The position numbers and the translations under genes are program-made. Below are positions 32,855 through 44,700 of a stretch of 64,000 bases of DNA, one piece after another (the stretch's first letter is position 1; every line of letters starts with the position of its first letter). The stretch is taken from assembly GCF_963966145.1 (NCBI RefSeq), contig NC_091050.1, positions 2,294,001-2,358,000 of the forward strand, read 5' to 3'. Source of the stretch: Tenebrio molitor. Taxonomy: Eukaryota; Arthropoda; Insecta; Coleoptera; Tenebrionidae. Below the pieces are notes generated by a model. The model saw only the letters and a program-made list of their open reading frames with translations. It was not told the DNA's origin and searched no databases.

Positions 32855-35300
32855 TTTAGCGTATCCGTAATGGTACTTTTGGAATTTAATTTAATTATTT
32901 ACTTATGAAATTTTACAATTTTTTAATTAACATTTGGATCTTTACTTTTTAAATTGCATTGCTTTTGAACCGAAATGTATCTATTTCTTAATTTGTGAAA
33001 TTTTTCTGGAACGTCCATGTTTCAATTCGGAGTAACACAATCCCCGTTGTCTGTTTTCTTTTCAAATTCGCACTTGACTATTTTGTGGGGCAAGTGAAAA
33101 ACGTAAATATCCAGTTTTTGTGGTCGGCTGATAAAAAATGTCTGGGGCATCCATTTTGTGCCGACACGTTCCATACGTGTATAGATTCGAAACTTGGCAG
33201 CGCCTCTGGCGGACAGTTTGCGTTTCCGGCGCTTGAATGCGTTTATCGGGCCTCGTGGACACCGGAACTGGCGCCCGGAGCTGCCGGAACAAGACGACAC
33301 ACGTCATTTCCGCAAGTGTCAGATCTAGGACGGCGGCGACTCGCCGGACCTCCCGATAACTAGTTTAAATAAATTGCCTTCTAATGGTAAATTGAGTTTT
33401 CAGATAGGAGTAGGTACGCGCGTATCGGATCGATTTTGTTTCCAACTCCTGATGCGAAAAAATCCGCCGTGAACTGTATACGTTCGGGTCTAGGTACGGT
33501 CCGGGATAGGACATACATTGTATTTTTTATCGCGCCTCTAAAATGCCCCCAGCCCGGACTATTTCCGGAGTTTGACAGCTCGACCTCCGGATATGACGTT
33601 ATCTAGACGGGAACTTTTGTATTCTGGCCTTTCGACCTCTCGGCTTGTCGCCGAGCTCGGGACTTTTCCTTTTTCGCCATTTATTCAAATACGCCACCTT
33701 CCACCTGGTGGAAGATTTTTTCGCAACCACTTTCCAAAAAACTTTCGCTCGTCGCACCGAGACGAATTCAAAATGGGACTCGTCAGACAGTCTGGCGTCC
33801 CAGCGCGGGCCCATGGACGTCCGGTTTTTACGGCAGCTGTCATAAACCCATAAACCCGTCGGGTTTGAAGTCGCGATAATTGCTCTCGAGTGGGCCCGTG
33901 CAATAAAACCATCGAAAAGTGAAATATTTGTCAAAGGTGGAGATTTATTTATTTGCGTTTTTTTTACGGCATCGCCGAGTGAATTTCCAACGGTGGTTTG
34001 AATTTCACGTCTGTTGAACTTGACGTGGGTCATTATCTTGCCACTCTTGTCACCCGTACGTATGTAATCGCTGGCTCGCGACGCCACCTTCATACGTGCA
34101 TGCCCAGGAAAATGGAAGCAATTTACATTTCATGGGGCGCTATTATTTTTCATCTAGACATGTAATTCCACTGACGTCTTCCGGACCAGAAAATCACGTC
34201 ACGTGAGTCGATCTTCAACCCATCCGGTTAATTAACAATCATTCAAAAATACTTACTTATATATCAAGGCCGCGAAATCATTCTTTAACGCAGCGCTGAG
34301 GCCGCTTGCGGCCGAGGCAAAACAATCTCGATATTACCTCTTTTGCTTGTTGTCATGCACTTCTCGCCCCCTTTGTAGGATTTTTTCGCGTACGATTCGT
34401 CCATTATGAAGCCCCTGAGGCTTCAAAAATGTTTGTTTCGACACAGTGGCGCAGTATGCCTGAACACGTTTTTAAGGGCAATTCGGTGGCTAATAAAACG
34501 AACGGTTTGTGAATTTACAGCGATCATATATCATTGGGATCCTTAATCAATCACCCGGGGCTGTGGACGCGGGCGAGAACGCGTTTATTCATACGTGGTC
34601 AAGCGGATGGCAGTTATGGATGATGGAGTCGGAAATGTGCCGTGTTACCACGAAAAAATCGAATACGGGACTGGTGAGTCGTAATTAAAATGCGATTACG
34701 GACGCACCTTCCCACGACCGAGATAAAACCACCAATAGGTCTTGGTGTCTCGATCTACGTGTTTCGGCCCTAAGATGGCGTCTTCAGTTCTCGGTCAGCT
34801 GTGGAGACGAGACCAAACGATTTAGGATATTTGTGCCGTTTTACACATATATTTCTTGCTCGTAACAAAAATAAAATTAAAAAATCTACGTATCCATCTA
34901 CTTTTGGAATTATTTATGCTGGCATGTTTACGAAAAAAAAAAATTCATTTCGAAGTACGGTAGAAATAAAAGAGGCGAGTTCTCTCGTCATGGAAACATG
35001 TAGAAAAAATCTCGTCGTCTGCAAATCCGCTGCACCGGTGCACTTTTCAGAGGCGGCGTGATTGTCCGATTCGTATGCAGAAAAGTGTAAAGCCGTGCAT
35101 CAAACACGTAACTAATAAATTGAAATTGATCATCCGTTCATAATAAACTGTTCTCGGATATGAATAAAAATTGCCCCATTTAAAAAACCGCCAGTCTGGG
35201 TGCGGTGGGCATTATGAAGGGCGGGAAGAGGACAAACGTGATGATGGATGTTGGGATTAGGAGACGTGAGAGACGGACCAAGACTAGATCAGCCTGTCAA
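32855..35300. other. Large complex block
   Basis: From about 33000 to 35300 the sequence is repeat-poor, CpG-containing and stop-poor on both strands. The longest frames (164 codons at 33599..34093 minus, 122 at 32995..33363 plus) overlap opposing frames and show no known domain. Likely non-coding; candidate regulatory DNA. Confidence 0.3.
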
Positions 35301-35740
35301 GGGATGATGTATGGCCGATGTTTACATTGCAAATTCGCATTCTGTCGAATGGTGCACTCTCTGTGTACGGGGCCACTTATTTTTCTGCATCGCCGTCATC
35401 CCACCGGAAATTTTTCAATTTTGTTTATTTGCACGTGCGAAGCGATTTCCAGCTGCCGAAGCCAACAAAAATATCGTTCATTTGGAAAAATTACTTTAAT
35501 CGAATCACGGTGGCAAACGATGATGAGTGGACAAATGGAAGGAAAGAAATTAGAGAATTAAAAAAAAAATGTTCTTACAAGCAAGATAATTTTGGACTAA
35601 AACATTACGTTGAATGATCAGTACCTAAATAATAAGAGAATAAAGTACTTCTTTGAGATACTTTATGATTTCTTTTGCTTTACAAATTAAAAGAATTTTT
35701 TTATAATTTTCAAGGCCACCCGATTGAAAGGTAAAATGCA
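35301..35740. other. Gene-free stretch
   Basis: Three overlapping plus-strand frames in 35205-35617 suggest only a local lack of stops. Nothing recognised. Confidence 0.35.
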
Positions 35741-36049
35741 TTCACGTTGTTTTGGCATAATGGCCATAGAAATTTTGCATTTAATTTGGTAGTAAAACTG
35801 TCTGTTGAATTAGGTTATGTTTTTCTAAGTTTGAGGTTATAAATAGCGTCAATGTCTAGTATCTAGTGCATTGTTGTCAGTTTTACTAGTTGGCAATAGA
35901 AGAAAGAATACTCAGACATCGTGGAAAATTCAGCAACATTCATTTTGATAGGTCCGCATGTCAGGCATTTTAGTGATGGAAATCAAACAGTGTGTCCAAC
36001 TTTAAAAAATAAATCATGGCCTTCCATTATTATCCCAAAACAACGTGAA
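35741..36049. mobile_element. Probable short inverted-repeat element
   Basis: TTCACGTTGTTTTGG.ATAAT at the left faces its inverse at 36025-36049, with ATGG continuing imperfectly. Arms are about 25 bp and total length about 309 bp. There is no coding capacity and no clear target duplication. Confidence 0.5.
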
Positions 36050-37250
36050 CGGTGTTTATAAAAACTTTGTTTATAAAGTAATTCAGAAATTTTGTTTTAG
36101 TAGGTGATTCTGATTAGTTCTGTCGAATGTATAAATGTCTAATGTATTGAAGTGAATGTTGAATTGTTTGGAAAATAAAAATACATATACATATTTAAAA
36201 ATAAAATTAGTTTTATTGCATTAGAAATATTTTCGGGGAAATCTACAAAAAACACTTGTGTAAGTGGTTAAAAAGTACGAAGATATAGAGCAGCAAGTTT
36301 GGAATGAGTTAAAAGACTTCAAAATGGAACGATATCGAGAACTAATCGATTTTCAATTTGTCCTGTTTGAAAGGAGAGAATTGCAAATATAAAAGAAGAA
36401 AAAAGATTTTCAGTTAAAAGAGAATTATAGCAAAAAAATTATTAAAAGGAGAATCAGTAATAAAACAATTAATTCAGTCGATAAACACAGTTTAAAAAAA
36501 ATTTACCACTTGGGTCGAACAAATTCAGTAAAAATCAAAAATTTTTGAATCAAAATGTAAATAATATAATGATGAGACTTAACACAAAAAAATCACACAG
36601 CAAGAATATTTTCTATATTTCCTCTATTTCTTCCAGTTTTATTTTTCTCATTTTTGTTTCCTTTGCATTTTTTCCTTAATAATATCTATAATGTTACATT
36701 TTCCTCTCTCTCAGATGTTACATTTTCCCTCTTCTATTAAGCGACATTTTTTTTTAGTTTACCCCTTTTTGATTTTTTGTGATTTTGGATATGATTTTCT
36801 TTTTGTTTGGTCAATGCATTAAGAAACTGTTTTTTCTTCTTTCTTCTCCATGTATTTTTTCCTTCTCTTAAAAATGTAATTTATGGTATATTCTTTAATT
36901 AAATTTTTATTTTACTTAGGTATTTGTTCATCAATTTATTTCTTTTATATTTATTTTCTTTCCAAAGATTCTACATTCTACAGTCTAAAATAATGTACTT
37001 TTGTTGCATATTATTCTTTTGATCCGTTACAACTTTATGCACATCCGTTTTGCCATTTGAAATGTCAAACTGACACCATCACTTTTTTTTCCCATTGACC
37101 GACAAAAATATTCAAAACATGTCATTCTTATCTGACCATGACGTTTATTTTTTTTTAATATGTAATTCTGTTTTGAGTGATTCATTCCTGATTCGTTCCC
37201 CTTTCGTCGCATTCCCGCAAAGTTTATTGCTCCGTCGTAAATACACGAAA
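36050..37250. other. A+T-rich gene-free stretch
   Basis: Strand-asymmetric: A-rich from about 36170 to 36600 and T-rich from 36600 to 37150. No gene recognised. Confidence 0.4.
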
Positions 37251-37770
37251 GAGGACTAGGTCTGTCTCAGCTGTAAATTACTGATGCGATTTGTGTTTTT
37301 GACAGTCGCGTTTTTCTCTCCTCTTCGGGGGTGAGTCGATGTGTTATTGACTGGAGGATATGTCGTAAATATTGTTTGGCTGCGCGGTTTATGAGAGGTA
37401 TTAATTATTGACTCCTGAATCGTTAAATTGAAATATTGCAGTCGTATAAGCCTTTCATGGGGCTGTTACTGTTGTGGTCATGGGGTTGGTGGGATTTTTA
37501 TTTTTGCTTGCAAATTTATCACCTCTCGATGCTGCCTGTCCGCTTCGATGGGTGTTTTTATTGATCGTGTGTGGTGGTGTCTGCCTTCTTGGGGCTCGAT
37601 ATGCACGTCACAAAGCAATTTCTCCTCGAAAAGTGAAGCACTTTCTCGGGTGACTTTGCGAGGGCTATTTATCAAGTTGCGGTTCGTGGATTCAGTTCAG
37701 TTTTGCATTATTGGCAAAGGCAAAGGGCTGCCCGACCGTAAAAAGAAACAAAAACAAAACTACATGCGCG
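37251..37770. other. Complex block
   Basis: Repeat-poor mixed sequence; the 115-codon frame at 37428 plus is not recognisable. Candidate regulatory DNA. Confidence 0.25.
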
Positions 37771-38330
37771 AATAAAAAAAATCTTACACGGTTTTCCCTT
37801 TTCAAGACGCTTTTAAGATTATTTTCAACATTTTGAAACTTTTTTTAAACACTTTTACGTTTCCTAATCTAATAAAAAGAATAATTTACAACGAGTAAAG
37901 TATGAAATTATAAGTTAGACAAGTGAAATTGATTTATCTGACTACGCTAAAAAAAAATTACTCACTCAAATGATTACATGCACTCGCCTTCGGCTCGTGC
38001 AGCAACCTTCATTTTCGTAGATAAAAACTTTCTTTGCTTGCTTTTAATAATAATATATGTACTATGAATCTATTCTGGTGAAAAATTCCAAATTTGAAAC
38101 ACGTGAATATTTTGTTTTTGTTATTTTGTTCATATTTGTAATATTTTAAAGTAATTATTGGGGTATATTTTAAACTTTATAACACTTTTCGATTATACGC
38201 GTCCTGTTTGTTTTTTAACTATTGCAAATATCCCTTTGTAGCAAATCAACAAAGACAACGAAAAAAGTTTTAATTTAACTGATGTTGCTCCTCGTACTGG
38301 CTGAACGCATCTAATTGTCATTGAAAAGTA
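37771..38330. repeat. A+T-rich tract with a GCACTCGCC...GGCTCGTGC hairpin
   Basis: Near 37980-38000 lies GCACTCGCCTTCGGCTCGTG, the same hairpin word that centres other fold-back repeats in the window. Degenerate flanking arms (TTTATCTGACTACG and CGTAGATAAA) surround it. The rest is A+T-rich. Confidence 0.5.
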
Positions 38331-39178
38331 AAACATCCTTTGTGGGGCAGTTTGGGTGAAAGATTCCGGTTGAAGTGGCAGAAAAGCGTATTTTGTGGAG
38401 CTTTCTCAGTCAAATTTGAGCCATTTTCGTTGGGAATGAGCGTCTTGAACCGTATTCAACAATGGCATCGTCGCAACTTGTTGCTCCGACCTATGATAGA
38501 TGTATGTGCACTTTCGCATAATGAGCTCGAAAACGCTCCCCTACGTATATATAATGTATGTATGTGTATATACCTAGAGAGGAGTCGTCTCTGGCAAGAC
38601 GTAATATTTTCGTGGCTTCCTTACCTGTTCGGTGTGCACCAGAGAGGAGCATTTAAAATGCCCCGTCTATTCAATAGGACAGCGCCGGTGTAAAATCAGT
38701 GTATACATTCTTTATAGGAGCAATAATGGGACCCCAACATTTCATTATGGTGCGGATAATGTTGGCGGTATTGTCCGTGGATTGTGCACTTGATCTAGAC
38801 TCCGCTTTTACTCTGTAAAGACATGAATAATAAAGTTAAACAGGTAGGCCATTATCACATTGTGCCGATATAAAGCAAGGTGCCATTCACATTCAATTCG
38901 ACTTCAATGCTATTCACGCGGATTTATATGTTGCCGTGAAATTTACACCGATACCGGGAGACTTCTTCGGGATTTCGCGAGGGGGCCGGAAAGAGGAGGT
39001 TTTCGCTGATTTCACCACCGCAACAAAGACCAACACGGATTGACCCTCGGCCTGTTCGATCGTCCAAAATCTATCACTAAAAAGTTTCCCAAAATATTTC
39101 AAGTGTGTCGAATTATTCTTACATTCCTGCAATTTTCAGGTTTGCTACATTTTTTTTTAAATCATCTATTGTAAATAT
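38331..39178. other. Complex block
   Basis: Repeat-poor sequence with a TATGTATG-type microsatellite at 38546-38573. No recognisable protein in the 117-codon frame at 38340 plus. Confidence 0.28.
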
Positions 39179-39385
39179 CGGGTGTTCAATAATTAAATTT
39201 GTCCTCCAAGTAGGCGTTGAAGAGTCGGTTGTGAACGCACCACGGATTGCGGATTGCAAGTCAAGGATCAGCTTACTAACCTTACTCTTTGCGTTGTTTG
39301 TGTCTTTATTCTTCAGACAGGCAAGTGGTGCGTTCATAATCGACTCTTCAACACCAACTTTGAGGATAAATTAAATGAACATCCG
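39179..39385. mobile_element. MITE of the GAAGAGTC...GAACGCACCA family, complete copy
   Basis: Left end CGGGTGTTCA..TTAA faces right end inverse CGGATGTTCATTTAA. Both arms continue through TTTATCCTC-like sequence to GTTGAAGAGTCG.TT.TGAAC and GCACCAC, so arms are about 65 bp long. The middle (about 75 bp) has no coding potential. Related copies: 7286..7351 (one end) and 29518..29720. Confidence 0.8.
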
Positions 39386-39990
39386 TTATACCTAATATTC
39401 ATAACAAAAAATTAATTCACCAATTTCATGTGTTTTATTCCATTTCTGCTTTCATTCTGTCATTCTGCTTGCGATTTTTGTTACATAAAATGAAGGCCCT
39501 ATTTCTGCTCAAAAGTTTTTCTTTTGCTTCTTTCTTTCATTTCTACAATTTTCCATTTTTAATTTATCACTATATTTTTCAATTTTTCATGTCTTAACTT
39601 AATATTTGAGTTCCAATTAAAAAAATACGTAAGCAAAAGAGCATAAATGAATAGGAACTTAGGAAATAAAAATAATAAAAAAGAATAACAAAACAAAAAT
39701 TTTCTCCTAAAGAATTTTAACAGAGTTGTGTTATTTACAGAAGTTAATTTCTGCGAAAGCAATATCGAGTGACCATTTTCAATTAACTTAAAGGGTTTGC
39801 AGTTAACTAATTTAGCAGTAGTTGCTGCTTGAAAAGACTTCAAAAGATCACCTACAGAGAAGGTTTTCAAAGCGATTTGCCGAAACAATGTGAAAGGCAA
39901 AAGTGAGATATTTGCTTACTAAGCTCTATGTAACAAGTTTTAAATTGTGCAGAGAGTAAAGAAAAAGAACAAAATAATCAAAGAAACTGC
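39386..39990. other. A+T-rich gene-free stretch
   Basis: Nothing recognised. Confidence 0.4.
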
Positions 39991-40700
39991 CAATTCAATT
40001 CGTATTTGCTTGCCTAGATTTTCGCACATCACTTATTATCTGTGGACAAATGAAAGCCAAAAGGCAACAAACAACCAAACCGTCCATCTGTTCTTGCAAA
40101 ATGTCCACCAACTCCGAGTCACTCTGCATCCCACCATATTTACGCGGCGCAATTATTCGGAAAAAGCTCTTTCTGTTTGCACCTCCAACAGGTAGCAAAG
40201 AGAGCGTCGCAACATCCACTCGCCCCGAGCTCGAACACATTTTCATATTATTCGAGCACTTCCATACACCCTGCTTTCTTACCTGGGTACATGCGACCCT
40301 CGTCGAAACGATAATCATAGTTGCCGTAAACAAGTCTTACATCCCCTGTACGCAGCATCCCTCGTTTGCACCACGAGACCGCAAAACCCACCACACCAAC
40401 GAAATCCTCCGCCGTGGTGGTGGTCGAGTCTCGGGAACGGGTCCAGATTTGATTTCCACGACGCGGGTTTGGGGTGGGGATCGGCGGAGTTGTGGTGCAA
40501 ACGATCGGGGTGCGCTTTCGGGGGGTACCGAGAGAGCAAGACCCGTGTGAACCGGCCACCGGAAACCGCCCTTCAGGTGAGGCCGCCGCCCTCTACCCCT
40601 GTGGGAAGATTAAGAGTGCCCTTAGTGCACGGATTATTAGCCGGGCTTGGATTTCACACACGACAAAAAATGGGGTGGTCGAGGTGAGGCTCTGATTCGC
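39991..40700. other. Complex block
   Basis: CpG-richer sequence with overlapping frames on both strands (the longest 166 codons at 40050..40550 plus, opposed by frames at 40248..40559 and 39995..40333). None resembles a known family. Candidate regulatory DNA. Confidence 0.3.
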
Positions 40701-41021
40701 CATGTTGTTTATGGACAAATTTTACACGAAAGGAATTTTATTCGACCAGCTAAACAAATCAAATCAAGCTAAAATAAATTCTAGCAAATTTGGATTCAAT
40801 TAACCATCTCTATTTCCTAACAGTGTTATTATTACTTTCATCCTGAATTTAATCTATAAATGTTGAAAATCAAAATTTTGTATTTCTTTTAAACATACAC
40901 CGAGGATGCAAAGAAGAAAATGTTTCATATTATTGTTATTAAAAAATAAAGAATATTTAAATGTTGAAATAGGCAACCATCAATACAACTGATAACTCTT
41001 GGCAATCTCTTTTTGGATTTG
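40701..41021. other. A+T-rich gene-free stretch
   Basis: Nothing recognised. Confidence 0.4.
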
Positions 41022-41258
41022 AAATAATATAATCACATATTATATCCCAAGTGCAAAATTTTTTATCGGAAATTTTTTTGCTAATGAACGAAAACATCCA
41101 TAAATGACGTCAGAAGACTAATTATTAGCAAATAAGAGCACGAGACGAAGTCGAGGGTTTTTATTTGATAATCATTTATGGATGTTTGAGTTCATTAGCA
41201 AAAAAAAATCCGATATTAAAATTTTGCACGAGGGGTATACGGTTGATTATTTCCTGAA
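41022..41258. repeat. Fold-back element with long, well-preserved arms
   Basis: Inverted arms at 41051-41107 and 41172-41229 are about 57 bp long with only about five mismatches and one indel. They share GTGCAAAATTTT, GCTAATGAAC and AAACATCCATAAATGA. Weaker similarity extends the arms outward to about 41022 and 41258. The 64-bp loop holds GAGCACGAGACGAAGTCGAGG, the hairpin word seen in other fold-backs. No reading frame. Confidence 0.85.
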
Positions 41259-42850
41259 TAGAATGAAACCAAACGCATTATTTCCAATCCTTTTTATTCA
41301 AAATAATATTAAAAAAAATCAGGTACCGACATTTTTTATCAGATTATTGCACATGTGCATTTTAGAGAAATTTTATCGGGTTATTTTTTGTTTTCTCGTT
41401 TTGATTGGTCAATATTTGTCACGCAATTGGTTGCTAAACACATGAAGGAAATAATCATAATAATTAAATTTTTTTTTCGAGAATGTTTTATTTTCTTATA
41501 CGTTAGATTTTTGTTTTTGACTTTTCCTTTTGCTCTTGTGTAACGTGGTCTTTTATTATCATTATTGGCATCGGACGGTTCATCAAGGGGACTAATTAAA
41601 AAGCAGCTTCGCTCACTTTTCCGACAAAAAGCGTAATCGATCAGTTCCACACATCGTCATCTCGGGAAGCGTTGGCATAATGGAAGCAATTCCTTTAGGT
41701 GCATTTAGCGTCGTTGCATTTAGCCATACGCACCTAAAAAGCTACTTAAAAGTGAAATCGGAAGCGACCATAAAATTAGTTTCAAGATACTGTCGAGGGT
41801 AAGCGATTAATAAAATGGCCATTTTTTCGTCTGCTGGAAAAATCGGTGTTTCGCCCGAGTCATCCTTCATGGTGCTGTTAAAGAAGTGTTTAATAGGCAT
41901 TTACACCCTTTTATACAAAGCATCTCTATCAAAGTCGAGCTGAGTCATGGCGTATGTCAACCGGGAATGCGGCCCAATCAACGTCGGGTTCGATGGAATG
42001 CGCGAAAAAAAACCAACACCATCAGGGTAAAACCTCGAACTCGTTAGCCGCTGAAAATAAATAATCACGGCCAAGATGGCGGCTGCTGCGTAATTAGCAG
42101 GAAGCGGGCGCACCGAGGAGTCTTGCAAAGCTGTGACATGTTGACGGGGATTTGCCATCCAGTACCTGTGATGTATTTTCGACGCGAACCGGGTTAATTA
42201 GACCCCTTCCGGCGTCTTGCTACTTCTTGCGTTATCTGATTTCAAGTGCGACGTTGTCAAAGGGGGATTAACACCGACCGACGTTTTTCGGCGAAGAGCT
42301 GAGATGTCCAGGAAGCTCAAATGACGGATTTGGGAAGAATGGAAAGACAGGTTACTCAGAATAAAATGACAGTTCGAAAAGGGATTTTAAAGGAGGTGAA
42401 AATATCGAAATGTGGCAATTAACACGGAAAAAATATGACTAGGGGAAGTTGGGGCGGAGGCCAACCAAGGGATGAAAGGATAAGGGAAACATATTTTTAG
42501 TTTATAATAATGCACTCGCACGAACAATATGGAACCCTTAAGGACTTAAGTCCTTCGACTTTAGATTCTCAACATCATATGAATAAAATGGTATCTTTCT
42601 AAGAGAATTAAACACAATTTTTTAATGTTCAAAGAGAAAATTATAAAACGTTGAATAAATGAAGGTTAGAAGAAATAGAAAAGGGGCAAGCATGATGCCA
42701 GTGATGGCTGCCTTTAATAGGGTGAGTTCATGTTAATTAAAAAATAGTTAAGCAGATCGACATGACAATTTCAAAATAAATACATAGGTATATTTTTCCT
42801 AAAAGAATTCAAAAATCATCAATGTTCCAAGAGGATAAAATTAATTTTTT
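41259..42850. other. Mixed stretch: A+T-rich, then complex from about 41560
   Basis: Positions 41259-41560 are A+T-rich. Positions 41560-42480 are repeat-poor, CpG-containing and without recognisable frames, hence candidate regulatory DNA. Positions 42480-42850 are A+T-rich, with a small palindrome CTTAAGGACTTAAGTCCTTCG near 42538-42560. Confidence 0.3.
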
Positions 42851-43373
42851 AGGCACTCTTAATGAAAAAGGTAATTTTACGTACTCCGATGCGGACGAGA
42901 AGTAACTCTTTTTCGGACGCACTTTTTCGGATGCCTTTTTTCGGACGCACTTTTTTGGACGCCCTTTTCTGACCATAGACCGTGGCGCCATCTGTTGGTC
43001 TGTTTAGTAAGTTAAGAACGAAACCGAGAAAACCGAGTAAACCAGCTGAAAACAAATGAATATTTGACAGTTAAATTTAACGAAAATATTTTATTTGCCC
43101 GAAAGAGTGTTGTATCGTTTATTTCTGGTGCTTATTTAGTGCATAATAAGAAAATGAACGAATAAGTAAACAGTAAATTTCTCGTTTTGCTGATAAAAAT
43201 ACTATAAAAAATTGTTAATATGTATTAATAAATGTATCTATCTATTTGAAAAAAGTAGATACAAAATAAATTTGTAATTTTTTCAATGACGTCTTTTGAT
43301 TTGTAGTTGCCTGTTTTCAAGTCTCGGCTGCGCCTCAACTAAAAAACCCAGACTCCAACGAAAAACTTGCTAT
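42851..43373 (+). repeat. Interspersed repeat C, copy 2
   Basis: Matches 19561..19996 over most of its length, including GGCACTCTTAATGAAAA, AACTCTTTTTCGGAC, GGCGCCAT(C/T)TGTTGGT and the terminal CCTGTTTTCAAG(T/C)CTCGGCT(G/A)CGCCTC hairpin. It carries a tandem-repeat expansion at 42908-42970 that is absent from copy 1, and lacks part of the fold-back end. Confidence 0.85.
42908..42970 (+). repeat. Short tandem array inside repeat C
   Basis: Four imperfect units of about 15 bp, TTTTTCGGACGCAC-like, lie in a row. Copy 1 of the repeat has a single unit at the same place, so this is a local expansion. Confidence 0.8.
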
Positions 43374-44700
43374 CCTTAATTATTTGATTATTATCTTGAA
43401 AAGTAGGCTTTAAAATTTCTAGTTTTATTCTTTCTAATAATTTTTTTTAATTTAGTATAAAAACATCATTTACTCCGTAATTTAACGTAAAATATCATAT
43501 TTGTTACTTGCAATTAGAAACTACTGGTGAGATTTTTCCATTTATATTAACATGTAATTAATGAAAATTAATTAAAAATCACAAAGTAATTAGTGTATCT
43601 ACATTAGAGCAGAAAACAAACGGACGTAGATATAACTGTCAGCCAGTTATGGATAGTTGTGGAAAGTTGTGCATTCCTTTGTGATCCCGGAAAGCCTGCG
43701 GTTAGACCTGCCTCGATAAAATTAGGTAAACGGCATTATTAGCTAATGGTCAAGTCCCATCAGCTAAACCTTGTATTGTCGTTTAGCACCAAATAAAAAA
43801 CCCCTCGACAATGGGCGACCTAATGAAATTTCGTAGTAGAATCGGATCGATCGTCCCCATAAAAATCCCCCTTTATGAATACGTTATAAGCTGATATAAT
43901 TAATTTCAGAGACGAGCAATTAAGTTAAGTGAGGAAATAATTAAATATTCACGGCCGTGTTTGCATATAAACTGGTGCTTTCGGCGGTTCGTTAATTAAT
44001 TAGACAATTAGCGTTCTCCATCTTAGGTGCGAAACGCAAGACGCGCCCGGTGACCGGAATCGCGGCCTCCGGAAGAATCCGGGCTGCGATAACACTCCAA
44101 AATAAATAATGCAATAGTCGGTTTGACGGTAACAAACGACACTTTGATGCGGTAAATGACGCAAGGGTGAGACAATGACGCTATCGCCGATGAATGATGA
44201 CGAGTGCGGCCGTGCGTCCTGGAGGCGGCGACGGCGGCGGCGTCATCGCGGCATAATTGAATTCCGCGCGCTCATTGCCGGCCATTGTCGGCCCAAGAAT
44301 ACATTCTGATGATGCATCGGGGGTTTAATGAGGTCGCCGCCACCGTTTTTGCCGGGGGTAAATTTGCAAAAATTCGGAGCGGCTGGGGACGGCGCGATTT
44401 TACCCGCGTTTTAACTTCGTAATGACGAGTTTTCGCGCGATCGGGGGGCAACAGCCGCTTACTTCGATTCACTCCGATGATAATAAGCAGTTTTCTTAGT
44501 GTCGAAGAGGACTATTAAAATCTTGAGTGCCTGGAATGAGTGTTTTAATTACAAAACAAACTTTCCTGAATGGTTTCGGATTTTATAAGCCGAGTCGGAT
44601 CGATTCATTTCGTCATCATTCCAGCTCCGGGACTAGAAATCCGAAAGTGCTCTCGACACGCCGGAATTAACCTTCAAAATGTCACAATTAATTCAATTTA
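43374..44700. other. A+T-rich, then complex block from about 43620
   Basis: Positions 43374-43600 are A+T-rich. Positions 43620-44680 are repeat-poor and CpG-containing, with TAATTAATTAGAC near 43992 and a CGGCGG tract at 44226-44247. No recognisable frame. Candidate regulatory DNA. Confidence 0.3.

Noticed and set aside
33599..34093. 164-codon minus-strand open frame
   Set aside because: Overlapped by three plus-strand frames; no motif recognised.
40050..40550. 166-codon plus-strand open frame
   Set aside because: No family resemblance; overlapped by minus-strand frames.
42908..42970. Possible CRISPR-like array
   Set aside because: Units are contiguous with no spacers and lie inside an interspersed repeat; this is a minisatellite in a eukaryotic genome.
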